In this document: one piece after another, positions 1 through 15,760 of the stretch | How the letters are laid out: every line of letters starts with the position of its first letter | Position numbering within the stretch: position 1 is the stretch's first letter | Source: Eretmocerus hayati | Lineage: Eukaryota; Arthropoda; Insecta; Hymenoptera; Aphelinidae | DNA: 64,000 nt | Assembly: GCA_029851415.1 (NCBI GenBank) | Contig: CM056742.1 | Span: 92,060,748 to 92,124,747, forward strand | Direction: 5' to 3' | Made by a program: the position numbers and the translations under genes | Notes under the pieces: model-generated | Seen by the model: only the letters and a program-made list of their open reading frames with translations | Told to the model about the DNA's origin: nothing | The model's database searches: none

Positions 1-3000
1 TTGAGTCGCACGGGTACACGGGACAACCCGGGTGAATCGCCTGACGCCAGTCTTGGCCAAATTGGGTCGCACGGGGAGACACGGGTACACGAGACAACGC
101 GGGTAAAAAGTCCTACGCTAGACTGGGCCATATTGAGTCGCACGGGTGAACACGGGTACACGGGACAACGCGGGTGAATCGCCTCACGCCAGACTTGAAC
201 AAATTGGGTCGCACGGGTAGACACGGGTACACGGAACAACGCGGGTAAAAGCCCCACGCCAGACTGGGCCATCTCGAGTTGCACGGGTACGCGGGACAAC
301 CTGGGTGAATCGCCTCGAGCCAGTCTTGGCTAAATTGGGTCGCACGGGTAGACACGGGTACACGGGACAACGCGGGTAAAAAACCCCACGCCAGACAGGG
401 CCATAGTGAGTCGCACGGGTACACGGTACAACCCGGGTGAATCATCTCACGCCAGTCTTGGCCAAATTGGGTCGCACGGGTAGACACGGGTACACGGGAC
501 AACCCGAGTAAAAAGCCCCACGCCAGACTGGGCCATATTGATGTGCACGGGTACACGGAACAACGCGGGTGAATCGCCTCACGCCAGACTTGGCCAAATT
601 GGGTCGCACGGGTAGACACGGGTACACGGGACAACGCGGGTAAAAAGCCCCACGCCAGACGGGGCCATATTGAGTCGCACGGGTACACGGGACAACGCGG
701 GTTAATGACCTCACGCCAGTCTTGGCCATTTTGAGTGGCACAGGTACACGGAACAACGCGGGTAAAAAGCCCCACGCCAGACTGGGCCATATTGAGTCTG
801 ACGGGTACACGGGACAACCCGGGTGAATCATCTCACGCCAGTCTTGGCCAAATCGGGTCGCACGGGTAAACACGGGTATACGGGACAACGCGGGTAAAAA
901 GCCCCAAGCCAAACTGGGCCTTATTAATGTGCACGGGTACACGGGACAACGCGGGTGAATCGCCCCACTTCAGACTTGGCCAAATTGGGTCGCACGGGTA
1001 GACACGGGTACTCGGGACAACGGGGGTAAAAAGCCCCACGCCAGATGGGGCCATATTGAGTCGCACGGGTACACGGGACAACGCGGGTACAAAGCCCCAC
1101 GCCAGACTGGGCCATATTGAGTCGCACGGGTACACGGGACAACCCGGGTGAATCACCTCACGCCAGTCTTGGCCATATTGAGTCGCACGGGTGTACGGAA
1201 CAATGCGGGTGAATCGCCTCACGCCAGACTTGGCCAAATTGGGTCGCACGGGTAGACACGGGTACACGGGACAACGCGGGTGAGGAGCCCCACGCCAAAC
1301 TGGGCCATATTGGGTCGCACGGGTACACGGGAAAACCCGGGTGAATCACCTCACGCCAGTCTTGGCCAAATTGGGTCGCACGGGCAGACACGGGTACACG
1401 GGACAACGCGGGTGAGAAGCCCCACGCCAGAATGGGCCATATTAACTCGCACGGGTACACGGGACAACGCGGGTGAATCGCCTCACGCCAGACTTGGCCA
1501 AATTGGGTCGCACGGGTAGACACGGGTACACGGGACAACGCGGGTAAAAAGCCCCACGCCAGACTGGGCCATATTGAGTCGCACGGGTAAACACGGGTAC
1601 ACGGGACAACGCGGGTTGATCGCCTCACGCCAGACTTGAACAAATTGGGTCGCACGGGTAGACACGGGTACACGGGACAACCCGGGTGGAAAGCCCCACG
1701 CCAGACTGGGCCATATTGATGTGCACGGGTACACGGGACAACCCGGGTGAATCGCCTCACGCATGTCCTGGCCAAATTGGGTCGCACGGGTAGACACGGG
1801 TGCACGGGACAACGCGGGTAAAGAGCCCCACGCTAGACTGGGCCATATTGAGTCGCACGGGTACACGGGACAACGCGGGTGAAAAGCCCCAAGCCAGACT
1901 GGGTCATATTGACGTGCACGGGTACACGGGACAACCCGGGTGAATCGCCTCACGCATGTCCTGGCCAAATTGGGTCGCACGGGTAGACACGGGTGCGCGG
2001 GACAACGCGGGTAAAAAGCCCCACGCCAGACTGGGCCATATTGAGTCGCACGGGTAAACACGGGTACACGGGACAACGCGGGTTGATCGCCTCACGCCAG
2101 ACTTGAACAAATTGGGTCGCACGGGTAGACACGGGTACACGGGACAACCCGGGTGGAAAGCCCCACGCCAGACTGGGCCATATTGATGTGCACGGGTACA
2201 CGGGACAACCCGGGTGAATCGCCTCACGCATGTCCTGGCCAAATTGGGTCGCACGGGTAGACACGGGTGCGCGGGACAACGCGGGTAAAAAGCCCCACGC
2301 CAGACTGGGCCATATTGAGTCGCACGGGTACACGGGACAACCCGGGTGAATCGCCTCAAGTCAGACTTGGACAAATTGGGTCGCACGGGTAGACACGGGT
2401 ACACGGGACAACGCGGGTAAGAGCCCCACGCCAGACTGGGCCATATTGAGTCGCTCGGGTACACGGGACAACCCGGGTGAATCGCCTGACGCCAGACTTG
2501 GCCAAATTAGGTCGCACGGGTAGACGCGGGTACACGGGACAACGCGGGTGAAAAGCCCCACGCGAGACTGGGCCACATTGAGTCGCACGGGTACACGGGA
2601 CAACGCGGGTAAAAAGCCCCACGCGAGCATGGGCCATATTGAGTCGCACGGGTACACGGGACAACGCGGGTGAATCGCCTCACGCCAGACTTGGACAAAT
2701 AGGGTCGCACGGGTAGACACGGGTACACGGGACAACGCGGGTAAAAGTCCCACGCCAGACTGGGGGATAATGAGTCGCACGGGTACGCGGGACAACCCGG
2801 GTGAATCGCCTCACGCCGGTCTTGGCCAAATTAGGTCGCACGGGTAGATACGAGTACACGGGACAACGCGGGTAAAAAGCCCCACGCCAGACTGGGCCAT
2901 ATTGAGTGGCACGGGTACACGGGACAACGCGGGTAAAAAACCCCACGCCAGACTGGGCCATATTGAGTCGCACGGGTACACGGGACAACCCGGGTGAATC

Positions 3001-3789
3001 GCCTGACGCCAGTCTTGGCCAAATTGGGTCGCACGGGGAGACACGGGTACACGAGACAACGCGGGTAAAAAGTCCTACGCTAGACTGGGCCATATTGAGT
3101 CGCACGGGTGAACACGGGTACACGGGACAACGCGGGTGAATCGCCTCACGCCAGACTTGAACAAATTGGGTCGCACGGGTAGACACGGGTACACGGAACA
3201 ACGCGGGTAAAAGCCCCACGCCAGACTGGGCCATCTCGAGTTGCACGGGTACGCGGGACAACCTGGGTGAATCGCCTCGAGCCAGTCTTGGCTAAATTGG
3301 GTCGCACGGGTAGACAAGGGTACACGGGACAACGCGGGTAAGAAGCCCCACGCCAGACTGGGCCCTATTGAGTGATACGGCTGCACGGGACAACGCGGGT
3401 AAAAAGCCCCACGCGAGCATGGGCCATATTGAGTCGCACGGGTACACGGGACAACGCGGGAGAATCGCCTCACGCCAGACTTGGACAAATTGGGTCGCAC
3501 GGGTAGACACGGGTACACGGGACTACGCGGGAAAAAAGCCCCACGCCAGACTGAGCCATATTGAGTTTCACGGGTACACGGGACAACCCGGGTGAATCGC
3601 CTCACGCCAGTCCTGGCCAATTTGGGTCACACGGGTAGACATGGGTGCGCGGGACAACGCGGGTATAAGCCCCACACCAGACTGGGCCATATTGAGTCGT
3701 ACGGGTAAACACGGGTACACGGGACAACGCGGGTAAAAAGCCCCACGCCAGACTGGGCCATATTGAGTCGCACGGGTACACGGGACAAC

Positions 3790-6700
3790 CCGGGTGAATC
3801 GCCTCAAGTCAGACTTGGACAAATTGGGTCGCACGGGTAGACACGGGTACACGGGACAACGCGCGTATAAGCCCCACACCAGACTGGGCCATATTGAGTC
3901 GTACGGGTAAACACGGGTACACGGGACAACGCGGGTGAATCGCCTCACGCCAGACTTGGACAAGATGGGTCGCACGGGTAGACACGGGTACACGGGACAA
4001 CGCGGGTAAGAGCCCCACGCCAGACTGGGCCATATTGAGTCGCACGGGTACACGGGACAACGCGGGTGAAAAGCCCCACGCCAGACTGGGCCATATTGAG
4101 TCGCACGGGTAAACACGGGTACACGGGACAATGCGGGTGAATCGCCTCACGCCAGACTTGGACAAATTGGGTCGCACGGGTAGACACGGGTACACGGGAC
4201 AACGCGGGTAAAAGCCCCACGCCAGACTGGGCCATATTGAGTCGCACGGGTACACGGGACAACGCGGGTAAAAAGCCCCACGCCAGACTGGGCCATATTG
4301 AGTCGCACGGGTACACGGGACAACCCGGGTGAATCGCCTCAAGTCAGACTTGGACAAATTGGGTCGCACGGGTAGACACGGGTACACGGGACAACGCGGG
4401 TAAAAGCCCCACGCCAGACTGGGCCATATTGAGTCGCTCGGGTACACGGGACAACCCGGGTGAATCGCCTGACGCCAGACTTGGCCAAATTAGGTCGCAC
4501 GGGTAGATACGAGTACACGGGACAACGCGGGTAAAAAGCCCCACGCCAGACTGGGCCATATTGAGTGGCACGGGTACACGGGACAACGCGGGTAAAAAAC
4601 CCCACGCCAGACTGGGCCATATTGAGTCGCACGGGTACACGGGACAACCCGGGTGAATCGCCTGACGCCAGTCTTGGCCAAATTGGGTCGCACGGGGAGA
4701 CACGGGTACACGAGACAACGCGGGTAAAAAGTCCTACGCTAGACTGGGCCATATTAAGTCGCACGGGTGAACACGGGTACACGGGACAACGCGGGTGAAT
4801 CGCCTCACGCCAGACTTGAACAAATTGGGTCTCACGGGTAGACACGGGTACACGGAACAACGCGGGTAAAAGCCCCACGCCAGACTGGGCCATCTCGAGT
4901 TGCACGGGTACGCGGGACAACCTGGGTGAATCGCCTCGAGCCAGTCTTGGCTAAATTGGGTCGCACGGGTAGACAAGGGTACACGGGACAACGCGGGTAA
5001 GAAGCCCCGGGCCAGACTGGGCCCTATTGAGTGATACGGGTACACGGGACAACGCGGGTAAAAAGCCCCACGCGAGCATGGGCCATATTGAGTCGCACGG
5101 GTACACGGGACAACGCGGGTGAATCGCCTCACGCCAGACTTGGACAAATTGGGTCGCACGGGTAGACACGGGTACACGGGACTACGCGGGTAAAAAGCCC
5201 CACGCCAGACTGAGCCATATTGAGTTTCACGGGTACACGGGACAACCCGGGTGAATCGCCTCACGCCAGTCCTGGCCAATTTGGGTCGCACGGGTAGACA
5301 CGGGTGCGCGGGACAACGCGGGTATAAGCCCCACACCAGACTGGGCCATATTGAGTCGCACGGGTAGACACGGGTACACGGGACTACGCGGGTAAAAAGC
5401 CCCACGCCAGACTGAGCCATATTGAGTTTCACGGGTACACGGGACAACCCGGGTGAATCGCCTCAAGTCAGACTTGGACAAATTGGGTCGCACGGGTAGA
5501 CACGGGTACACGGGACAACGCGGGTATAAGCCCCACACCAGACTGGGCCATATTGAGTCGTACGGGTAAACACGGGTACAGGGGACAACGCGGCTGAATC
5601 GCCTCACGCCAGACTTGGACAAGATGGGTCGCACGGGTAGACACGGGTACACGGGACAACGCGGGTAAAAGCCCCACGCCAGACTGGGCCATATTGAGTC
5701 GCACGGGTACACGGGACAACGCGGGTGAAAAGCCCCACGCCAGACTGGGCCATATTGAGTCGCACGGGTAAACACGGGTACACGGGACAATGCGGGTGAA
5801 TCGCCTCACGCCAGACTTGGACAAATTGGGTCGCACGGATAGACACGGGTACACGGGACAACGCGGGTAAAAGCCCCACGCCAGACTGGGCCATATTGAG
5901 TCGCACGGGTAAACACGGGTACACGGGACAACGCGGGTAAAAAGCCCCACGCCAGACTGGGCCATATTGAGTCGCACGGGTACACGGGACAACCCGGGTG
6001 AATCGCCTCAAGTCAGACTTGGACAAATTGGGTCGCACGGGTAGACACGGGTACACGGGACAACGCGCGTATAAGCCCCACACCAGACTGGGCCATATTG
6101 AGTCGTACGGGTAAACACGGGTACACGGGACAACGCGGGTGAATCGCCTCACGCCAGACTTGGACAAGATGGGTCGCACGGGTAGACACGGGTACACGGG
6201 ACAACGCGGGTAAGAGCCCCACGCCAGACTGGGCCATATTGAGTCGCACGGGTACACGGGACAACGCGGGTGAAAAGCCCCACGCCAGACTGGGCCATAT
6301 TGAGTCGCACGGGTAAACACGGGTACACGGGACAATGCGGGTGAATCGCCTCACGCCAGACTTGGACAAATTGGGTCGCACGGGTAGACACGGGTACACG
6401 GGACAACGCGGGTAAAAGCCCCACGCCAGACTGGGCCATATTGAGTCGCACGGGTACACGGGACAACGCGGGTAAAAAGCCCCACGCCAGACTGGGCCAT
6501 ATTGAGTCGCACGGGTACACGGGACAACCCGGGTGAATCGCCTCAAGTCAGACTTGGACAAATTGGGTCGCACGGGTAGACACGGGTACACGGGACAACG
6601 CGGGTAAAAGCCCCACGCCAGACTGGGCCATATTGAGTCGCTCGGGTACACGGGACAACCCGGGTGAATCGCCTGACGCCAGACTTGGCCAAATTAGGTC

Positions 6701-8200
6701 GCACGGGTAGATACGAGTACACGGGACAACGCGGGTAAAAAGCCCCACGCCAGACTGGGCCATATTGAGTGGCACGGGTACACGGGACAACGCGGGTAAA
6801 AAACCCCACGCCAGACTGGGCCATATTGAGTCGCACGGGTACACGGGACAACCCGGGTGAATCGCCTGACGCCAGTCTTGGCCAAATTGGGTCGCACGGG
6901 GAGACACGGGTACACGAGACAACGCGGGTAAAAAGTCCTACGCTAGACTGGGCCATATTAAGTCGCACGGGTGAACACGGGTACACGGGACAACGCGGGT
7001 GAATCGCCTCACGCCAGACTTGAACAAATTGGGTCTCACGGGTAGACACGGGTACACGGAACAACGCGGGTAAAAGCCCCACGCCAGACTGGGCCATCTC
7101 GAGTTGCACGGGTACGCGGGACAACCTGGGTGAATTGCCTCGAGCCAGTCTTGGCTAAATTGGGTCGCACGGGTAGACAAGGGTACACGGGACAACGCGG
7201 GTAAGAAGCCCCACGCCAGACTGGGCCCTATTGAGTGATACGGGTACACGGGACAACGCGGGTAAAAAGCCCCACGCGAGCATGGGCCATATTGAGTCGC
7301 ACGGGTACACGGGACAACGCGGGTGAATCGCCTCACGCCAGACTTGGACAAATTGGGTCGCACGGGTAGACACGGGTACACGGGACTACGCGGGTAAAAA
7401 GCCCCACGCCAGACTGAGCCATATTGAGTTTCACGGGTACACGGGACAACCCGGGTGAATCGCCTCACGCCAGTCCTGGCCAATTTGGGTCGCACGGGTA
7501 GACACGGGTGCGCGGGACAACGCGGGTATAAGCCCCACACCAGACTGGGCCATATTGAGTCGCACGGGTAGACACGGGTACACGGGACTACGCGGGTAAA
7601 AAGCCCCACGCCAGACTGAGCCATATTGAGTTTCACGGGTACACGGGACAACCCGGGTGAATCGCCTCAAGTCAGACTTGGACAAATTGGGTCGCACGGG
7701 TAGACACGGGTACACGGGACAACGCGGGTATAAGCCCCACACCAGACTGGGCCATATTGAGTCGTACGGGTAAACACGGGTACAGGGGACAACGCGGCTG
7801 AATCGCCTCACGCCAGACTTGGACAAGATGGGTCGCACGGGTAGACACGGGTACACGGGACAACGCGGGTAAAAGCCCCACGCCAGACTGGGCCATATTG
7901 AGTCGCACGGGTACACGGGACAACGCGGGTGAAAAGCCCCACGCCAGACTGGGCCATATTGAGTCGCACGGGTAAACACGGGTACACGGGACAATGCGGG
8001 TGAATCGCCTCACGCCAGACTTGGACAAATTGGGTCGCACGGATAGACACGGGTACACGGGACAACGCGGGTAAAAGCCCCACGCCAGACTGGGCCATAT
8101 TGAGTCGCACGGGTACACGGGACAACGCGGGTAAAAAGCCCCACGCCAGACTGGGCCATATTGAGTCGCACGGGTACACGGGACAACCCGGGTGAATCGC
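3790..8200 (+). repeat. Two tandem 2,204 bp higher-order repeat copies within array A
   Basis: Variant positions recur at an exact offset of 2,204 bp. For example the frame ending at 4,447 (minus strand) recurs ending at 6,651, and those starting at 4,339, 4,734 and 5,227 recur at 6,543, 6,938 and 7,431. The copies are almost identical while neighbouring dimers differ by several bases each, so the 2.2 kb block, not the dimer, was the latest unit of amplification. Boundaries are approximate. Confidence 0.85.
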
Positions 8201-11200
8201 CTCAAGTCAGACTTGGACAAATTGGGTCGCACGGGTAGACACGGGTACACGGGACAACGCGGGTAAAAGCCCCACGCCAGACTGGGCCATATTGAGTCGC
8301 TCGGGTACACGGGACAACCCGGGTGAATCGCCTGACGCCAGACTTGGCCAAATTGAGTCGCACGGGTAGACACGGGTACACCGGACAACGCGGGTAAGAA
8401 GCCCCACGCCAGACTGGGCGATATTGAGTCGCACGGGTACACGGGACAACGCGGGTAAAAGTCCCACGCCAGACTGGGGGATAATGAGTCGCACGGGTAC
8501 GCGGGACAACCCGGGTGAATCGCCTCACGCCGGTCTTGGCCAAATTAGGTCGCACGGGTAGATACGAGTACACGGGACAACGCGGGTAAAAAGCCCCACG
8601 CCAGACTGGGCCATATTGAGTGGCACGGGTACACGGGACAACGCGGGTAAAAAACCCCACGCCAGACTGGGCCATATTGAGTCGCACGGGTACACGGGAC
8701 AACCCGGGTGAATCGCCTGACGCCAGTCTTGGCCAAATTGGGTCGCACGGGGAGACACGGGTACACGAGACAACGCGGGTAAAAAGTCCTACGCTAGACT
8801 GGGCCATATTGAGTCGCACGGGTGAACACGGGTACACGGGACAACGCGGGTGAATCGCCTCACGCCAGACTTGAACAAATTGGGTCGCACGGGTAGACAC
8901 GGGTACACGGAACAACGCGGGTAAAAGCCCCACGCCAGACTGGGCCATCTCGAGTTGCACGGGTACGCGGGACAACCTGGGTGAATCGCCTCGAGCCAGT
9001 CTTGGCTAAATTGGGTCGCACGGGTAGACAAGGGTACACGGGACAACGCGGGTAAGAAGCCCCACGCCAGACTGGGCCCTTTTGAGTGATACGGGTGCAC
9101 GGGACAACGCGGGTAAAAAGCCCCACGCGAGCATGGGCCATATTGAGTCGCACGGGTACACGGGACAACGCGGGAGAATCGCCTCACGCCAGACGTGGAC
9201 AAATTGGGTCGCACGGGTAGACACGGGTACACGGGACTACGCGGGTAAAAAGCCCCACGCCAGACTGAGCCATATTGAGTTTCACGGGTACACGGGACAA
9301 CCCGGGTGAATCGCCTCACGCCAGTCCTGGCCAATTTGGGTCGCACGGGTAGACATGGGTGCGCGGGACAACGCGGGTATAAGCCCCACACCAGACTGGG
9401 CCATATTCAGTCGTACGGGTAAACACGGGTACACGGGACAACGCGGGTAAAAAGCCCCACGCCAGACTGGGCCATATTGAGTCGCACGGGTACACGGGAC
9501 AACCCGGGTGAATCGCCTCAAGTCAGACTTGGACAAATTGGGTCGCACGGGTAGACACGGGTACACGGGACAACGCGCGTATAAGCCCCACACCAGACTG
9601 GGCCATATTGAGTCGTACGGGTAAACACGGGTACACGGGACAACGCGGGTGAATCGCCTCACGCCAGACTTGGACAAGATGGGTCGCACGGGTAGACACG
9701 GGTACACGGGACAACGCGGGTAAGAGCCCCACGCCAGACTGGGCCATATTGAGTCGCACGGGTACACGGGACAACGCGGGTGAAAAGCCCCACGCCAGAC
9801 TGGGCCATATTGAGTCGCACGGGTAAACACGGGTACACGGGACAATGCGGGTGAATCGCCTCACGCCAGACTTGGACAAATTGGGTCGCACGGGTAGACA
9901 CGGGTACACGGGACAACGCGGGTAAAAGCCCAACGCCAGACTGGGCCATATTGAGTCGCACGGGTACACGGGACAACGCGGGTAAAAAGCCCCACGCCAG
10001 ACTGGGCCATATTGAGTCGCACGGGTACACGGGACAACCCGGGTGAATCGCCTTAAGTCAGACTTGGACAAATTGGGTCGCACGGGTAGACACGGGTACA
10101 CGGGACAACGCGGGTAAAAGCCCCACGCCAGACTGGGCCATATTGAGTCGCTCGGGTACACGGGACAACCCGGGTGAATCGCCTGACGCCAGACTTGGCC
10201 AAATTAGGTCGCACGGGTAGATACGAGTACACGGGACAACGCGGGTAAAAAGCCCCACGCCAGACTGGGCCATATTGAGTGGCACGGGTACACGGGACAA
10301 CGCGGGTAAAAAACCCCACGCCAGACTGGGCCATATTGAGTCGCACGGGTACACGGGACAACCCGGGTGAATCGCCTGACGCCAGTCTTGGCCAAATTGG
10401 GTCGCACGGGGAGACACGGGTACACGAGACAACGCGGGTAAAAAGTCCTACGCTAGACTGGGCCATATTGAGTCGCACGGGTGAACACGGGTACACGGGA
10501 CAACGCGGGTGAATCGCCTCACGCCAGACTTGAACAAATTGGGTCTCACGGGTAGACACGGGTACACGGAACAACGCGGGTAAAAGCCCCACGCCAGACT
10601 GGGCCATCTCGAGTTGCACGGGTACGCGGGACAACCTGGGTGAATCGCCTCGAGCCAGTCTTGGCTAAATTGGGTCGCACGGGTAGACAAGGGTACACGG
10701 GACAACGCGGGTAAGAAGCCCCACGCCAGACTGGGCCCTATTGAGTGATACGGGTACACGGGACAACGCGGGTAAAAAGCCCCACGCGAGCATGGGCCAT
10801 ATTGAGTCGCACGGGTACACGGGACAACGCGGGTGAATCGCCTCACGCCAGACTTGGACAAATTGGGTCGCACGGGTAGACACGGGTACACGGGACTACG
10901 CGGGTAAAAAGCCCCACGCCAGACTGAGCCATATTGAGTTTCACGGGTACACGGGACAACCCGGGTGAATCGCCTCACGCCAGTCCTGGCCAAGTTGGGT
11001 CGCACGGGTAGACACGGGTGCGCGGGACAACGCGGGTATAAGCCCCACACCAGACTGGGCCATATTGAGTCGCACGGGTAGACACGGGTACACGGGACTA
11101 CGCGGGTAAAAAGCCCCACGCCAGACTGAGCCATATTGAGTTTCACGGGTACACGGGACAACCCGGGTGAATCGCCTCAAGTCAGACTTGGACAAATTGG

Positions 11201-14200
11201 GTCGCACGGGTAGACACGGGTACACGGGACAACGCGGGTATAAGCCCCACACCAGACTGGGCCATATTGAGTCGTACGGGTAAACACGGGTACACGGGAC
11301 AACGCGGGTGAATCGCCTCACGCCAGACTTGGACAAGATGGGTCGCACGGGTAGACACGGGTACACGGGACAACGCGGGTAGAAGCCCCACGCCAGACTG
11401 GGCCATATTGAGTCGCACGGGTACACGGGACAACGCGGGTGAAAAGCCCCACGCCAGACTGGGCCATATTGAGTCGCACGGGTAAACACGGGTACACGGG
11501 ACAATGCGGGTGAATCGCCTCACGCCAGACTTGGACAAATTGGGTCGCACGGATAGACACGGGTACACGGGACAACGCGGGTAAAAGCCCCACGCCAGAC
11601 TGGGCCATATTGAGTCGCACGGGTACACGGGACAACGCGGGTAAAAAGCCCCACGCCAGACTGGGCCATATTGAGTCGCACGGGTACACGGGACAACCCG
11701 GGTGAATCGCCTCAAGTCAGACTTGGACAAATTGGGTCGCACGGGTAGACACGGGTACACGGGACAACGCGGGTATAAGCCCCACACCAGACTGGGCCAT
11801 ATTGAGTCGTACGGGTAAACACGGGTACAGGGGACAACGCGGCTGAATCGCCTCACGCCAGACTTGGACAAGATGGGTCGCACGGGTAGACACGGGTACA
11901 CGGGACAACGCGGGTAAAAGCCCCACGCCAGACTGGGCCATATTGAGTCGCACGGGTACACGGGACAACGCGGGTGAAAAGCCCCACGCCAGACTGGGCC
12001 ATATTGAGTCGCACGGGTAAACACGGGTACACGGGACAATGCGGGTGAATCGCCTCACGCCAGACTTGGACAAATTGGGTCGCACGGATAGACACGGGTA
12101 CACGGGACAACGCGGGTAAAAGCCCCACGCCAGACTGGGCCATATTGAGTCGCACGGGTACACGGGACAACGCGGGTAAAAAGCCCCACGCCAGACTGGG
12201 CCATATTGAGTCGCACGGGTACACGGGACAACCCGGGTGAATCGCCTCAAGTCAGACTTGGACAAATTGGGTCGCACGGGTAGACACGGGTACACGGGAC
12301 AACGCGGGTAAAAGCCCCACGCCAGACTGGGCCATATTGAGTCGCTCGGGTACACGGGACAACCCGGGTGAATCGCCTGACGCCAGACTTGGCCAAATTG
12401 AGTCGCACGGGTAGACACGGGTACACCGGACAACGCGGGTAAGAAGCCCCACGCCAGACTGGGCGATATTGAGTCGCACGGGTACACGGGACAACGCGGG
12501 TAAAAGTCCCACGCCAGACTGGGGGATAATGAGTCGCACGGGTACGCGGGACAACCCGGGTGAATCGCCTCACGCCGGTCTTGGCCAAATTAGGTCGCAC
12601 GGGTAGATACGAGTACACGGGACAACGCGGGTAAAAAGCCCCACGCCAGACTGGGCCATATTGAGTGGCACGGGTACACGGGACAACGCGGGTAAAAAAC
12701 CCCACGCCAGACTGGGCCATATTGAGTCGCACGGGTACACGGGACAACCCGGGTGAATCGCCTGACGCCAGTCTTGGCCAAATTGGGTCGCACGGGGAGA
12801 CACGGGTACACGAGACAACGCGGGTAAAAAGTCCTACGCTAGACTGGGCCATATTGAGTCGCACGGGTGAACACGGGTACACGGGACAACGCGGGTGAAT
12901 CGCCTCACGCCAGACTTGAACAAATTGGGTCGCACGGGTAGACACGGGTACACGGAACAACGCGGGTAAAAGCCCCACGCCAGACTGGGCCATCTCGAGT
13001 TGCACGGGTACGCGGGACAACCTGGGTGAATCGCCTCGAGCCAGTCTTGGCTAAATTGGGTCGCACGGGTAGACAAGGGTACACGGGACAACGCGGGTAA
13101 GAAGCCCCACGCCAGACTGGGCCCTTTTGAGTGATACGGGTGCACGGGACAACGCGGGTAAAAAGCCCCACGCGAGCATGGGCCATATTGAGTCGCACGG
13201 GTACACGGGACAACGCGGGAGAATCGCCTCACGCCAGACGTGGACAAATTGGGTCGCACGGGTAGACACGGGTACACGGGACTACGCGGGTAAAAAGCCC
13301 CACGCCAGACTGAGCCATATTGAGTTTCACGGGTACACGGGACAACCCGGGTGAATCGCCTCACGCCAGTCCTGGCCAATTTGGGTCGCACGGGTAGACA
13401 TGGGTGCGCGGGACAACGCGGGTATAAGCCCCACACCAGACTGGGCCATATTCAGTCGTACGGGTAAACACGGGTACACGGGACAACGCGGGTAAAAAGC
13501 CCCACGCCAGACTGGGCCATATTGAGTCGCACGGGTACACGGGACAACCCGGGTGAATCGCCTCAAGTCAGACTTGGACAAATTGGGTCGCACGGGTAGA
13601 CACGGGTACACGGGACAACGCGCGTATAAGCCCCACACCAGACTGGGCCATATTGAGTCGTACGGGTAAACACGGGTACACGGGACAACGCGGGTGAATC
13701 GCCTCACGCCAGACTTGGACAAGATGGGTCGCACGGGTAGACACGGGTACACGGGACAACGCGGGTAAGAGCCCCACGCCAGACTGGGCCATATTGAGTC
13801 GCACGGGTACACGGGACAACGCGGGTGAAAAGCCCCACGCCAGACTGGGCCATATTGAGTCGCACGGGTAAACACGGGTACACGGGACAATGCGGGTGAA
13901 TCGCCTCACGCCAGACTTGGACAAATTGGGTCGCACGGGTAGACACGGGTACACGGGACAACGCGGGTAAAAGCCCAACGCCAGACTGGGCCATATTGAG
14001 TCGCACGGGTACACGGGACAACGCGGGTAAAAAGCCCCACGCCAGACTGGGCCATATTGAGTCGCACGGGTACACGGGACAACCCGGGTGAATCGCCTCA
14101 AGTCAGACTTGGACAAATTGGGTCGCACGGGTAGACACGGGTACACGGGACAACGCGGGTAAAAGCCCCACGCCAGACTGGGCCATATTGAGTCGCTCGG

Positions 14201-15760
14201 GTACACGGGACAACCCGGGTGAATCGCCTGACGCCAGACTTGGCCAAATTAGGTCGCACGGGTAGATACGAGTACACGGGACAACGCGGGTAAAAAGCCC
14301 CACGCCAGACTGGGCCATATTGAGTGGCACGGGTACACGGGACAACGCGGGTAAAAAACCCCACGCCAGACTGGGCCATATTGAGTCGCACGGGTACACG
14401 GGACAACCCGGGTGAATCGCCTGACGCCAGTCTTGGCCAAATTGGGTCGCACGGGGAGACACGGGTACACGAGACAACGCGGGTAAAAAGTCCTACGCTA
14501 GACTGGGCCATATTGAGTCGCACGGGTGAACACGGGTACACGGGACAACGCGGGTGAATCGCCTCACGCCAGACTTGAACAAATTGGGTCTCACGGGTAG
14601 ACACGGGTACACGGAACAACGCGGGTAAAAGCCCCACGCCAGACTGGGCCATCTCGAGTTGCACGGGTACGCGGGACAACCTGGGTGAATCGCCTCGAGC
14701 CAGTCTTGGCTAAATTGGGTCGCACGGGTAGACAAGGGTACACGGGACAACGCGGGTAAGAAGCCCCACGCCAGACTGGGCCCTATTGAGTGATACGGGT
14801 ACACGGGACAACGCGGGTAAAAAGCCCCACGCGAGCATGGGCCATATTGAGTCGCACGGGTACACGGGACAACGCGGGTGAATCGCCTCACGCCAGACTT
14901 GGACAAATTGGGTCGCACGGGTAGACACGGGTACACGGGACTACGCGGGTAAAAAGCCCCACGCCAGACTGAGCCATATTGAGTTTCACGGGTACACGGG
15001 ACAACCCGGGTGAATCGCCTCACGCCAGTCCTGGCCAAGTTGGGTCGCACGGGTAGACACGGGTGCGCGGGACAACGCGGGTATAAGCCCCACACCAGAC
15101 TGGGCCATATTGAGTCGCACGGGTAGACACGGGTACACGGGACTACGCGGGTAAAAAGCCCCACGCCAGACTGAGCCATATTGAGTTTCACGGGTACACG
15201 GGACAACCCGGGTGAATCGCCTCAAGTCAGACTTGGACAAATTGGGTCGCACGGGTAGACACGGGTACACGGGACAACGCGGGTATAAGCCCCACACCAG
15301 ACTGGGCCATATTGAGTCGTACGGGTAAACACGGGTACACGGGACAACGCGGGTGAATCGCCTCACGCCAGACTTGGACAAGATGGGTCGCACGGGTAGA
15401 CACGGGTACACGGGACAACGCGGGTAGAAGCCCCACGCCAGACTGGGCCATATTGAGTCGCACGGGTACACGGGACAACGCGGGTGAAAAGCCCCACGCC
15501 AGACTGGGCCATATTGAGTCGCACGGGTAAACACGGGTACACGGGACAATGCGGGTGAATCGCCTCACGCCAGACTTGGACAAATTGGGTCGCACGGATA
15601 GACACGGGTACACGGGACAACGCGGGTAAAAGCCCCACGCCAGACTGGGCCATATTGAGTCGCACGGGTACACGGGACAACGCGGGTAAAAAGCCCCACG
15701 CCAGACTGGGCCATATTGAGTCGCACGGGTACACGGGACAACCCGGGTGAATCGCCTCAA
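7672..15760 (+). repeat. Two tandem 4,045 bp segmental copies within array A
   Basis: Patterns at 7,672, 8,202, 9,282, 10,053, 10,941 and 11,318 recur 4,045 bp later, at 11,717, 12,247, 13,327, 14,098, 14,986 and 15,363, with near-identical sequence. This is a larger and probably more recent duplication than the 2.2 kb unit. A 5,714 bp offset also links 2.8-5.3 kb with 8.5-11 kb. Boundaries are approximate. Confidence 0.85.
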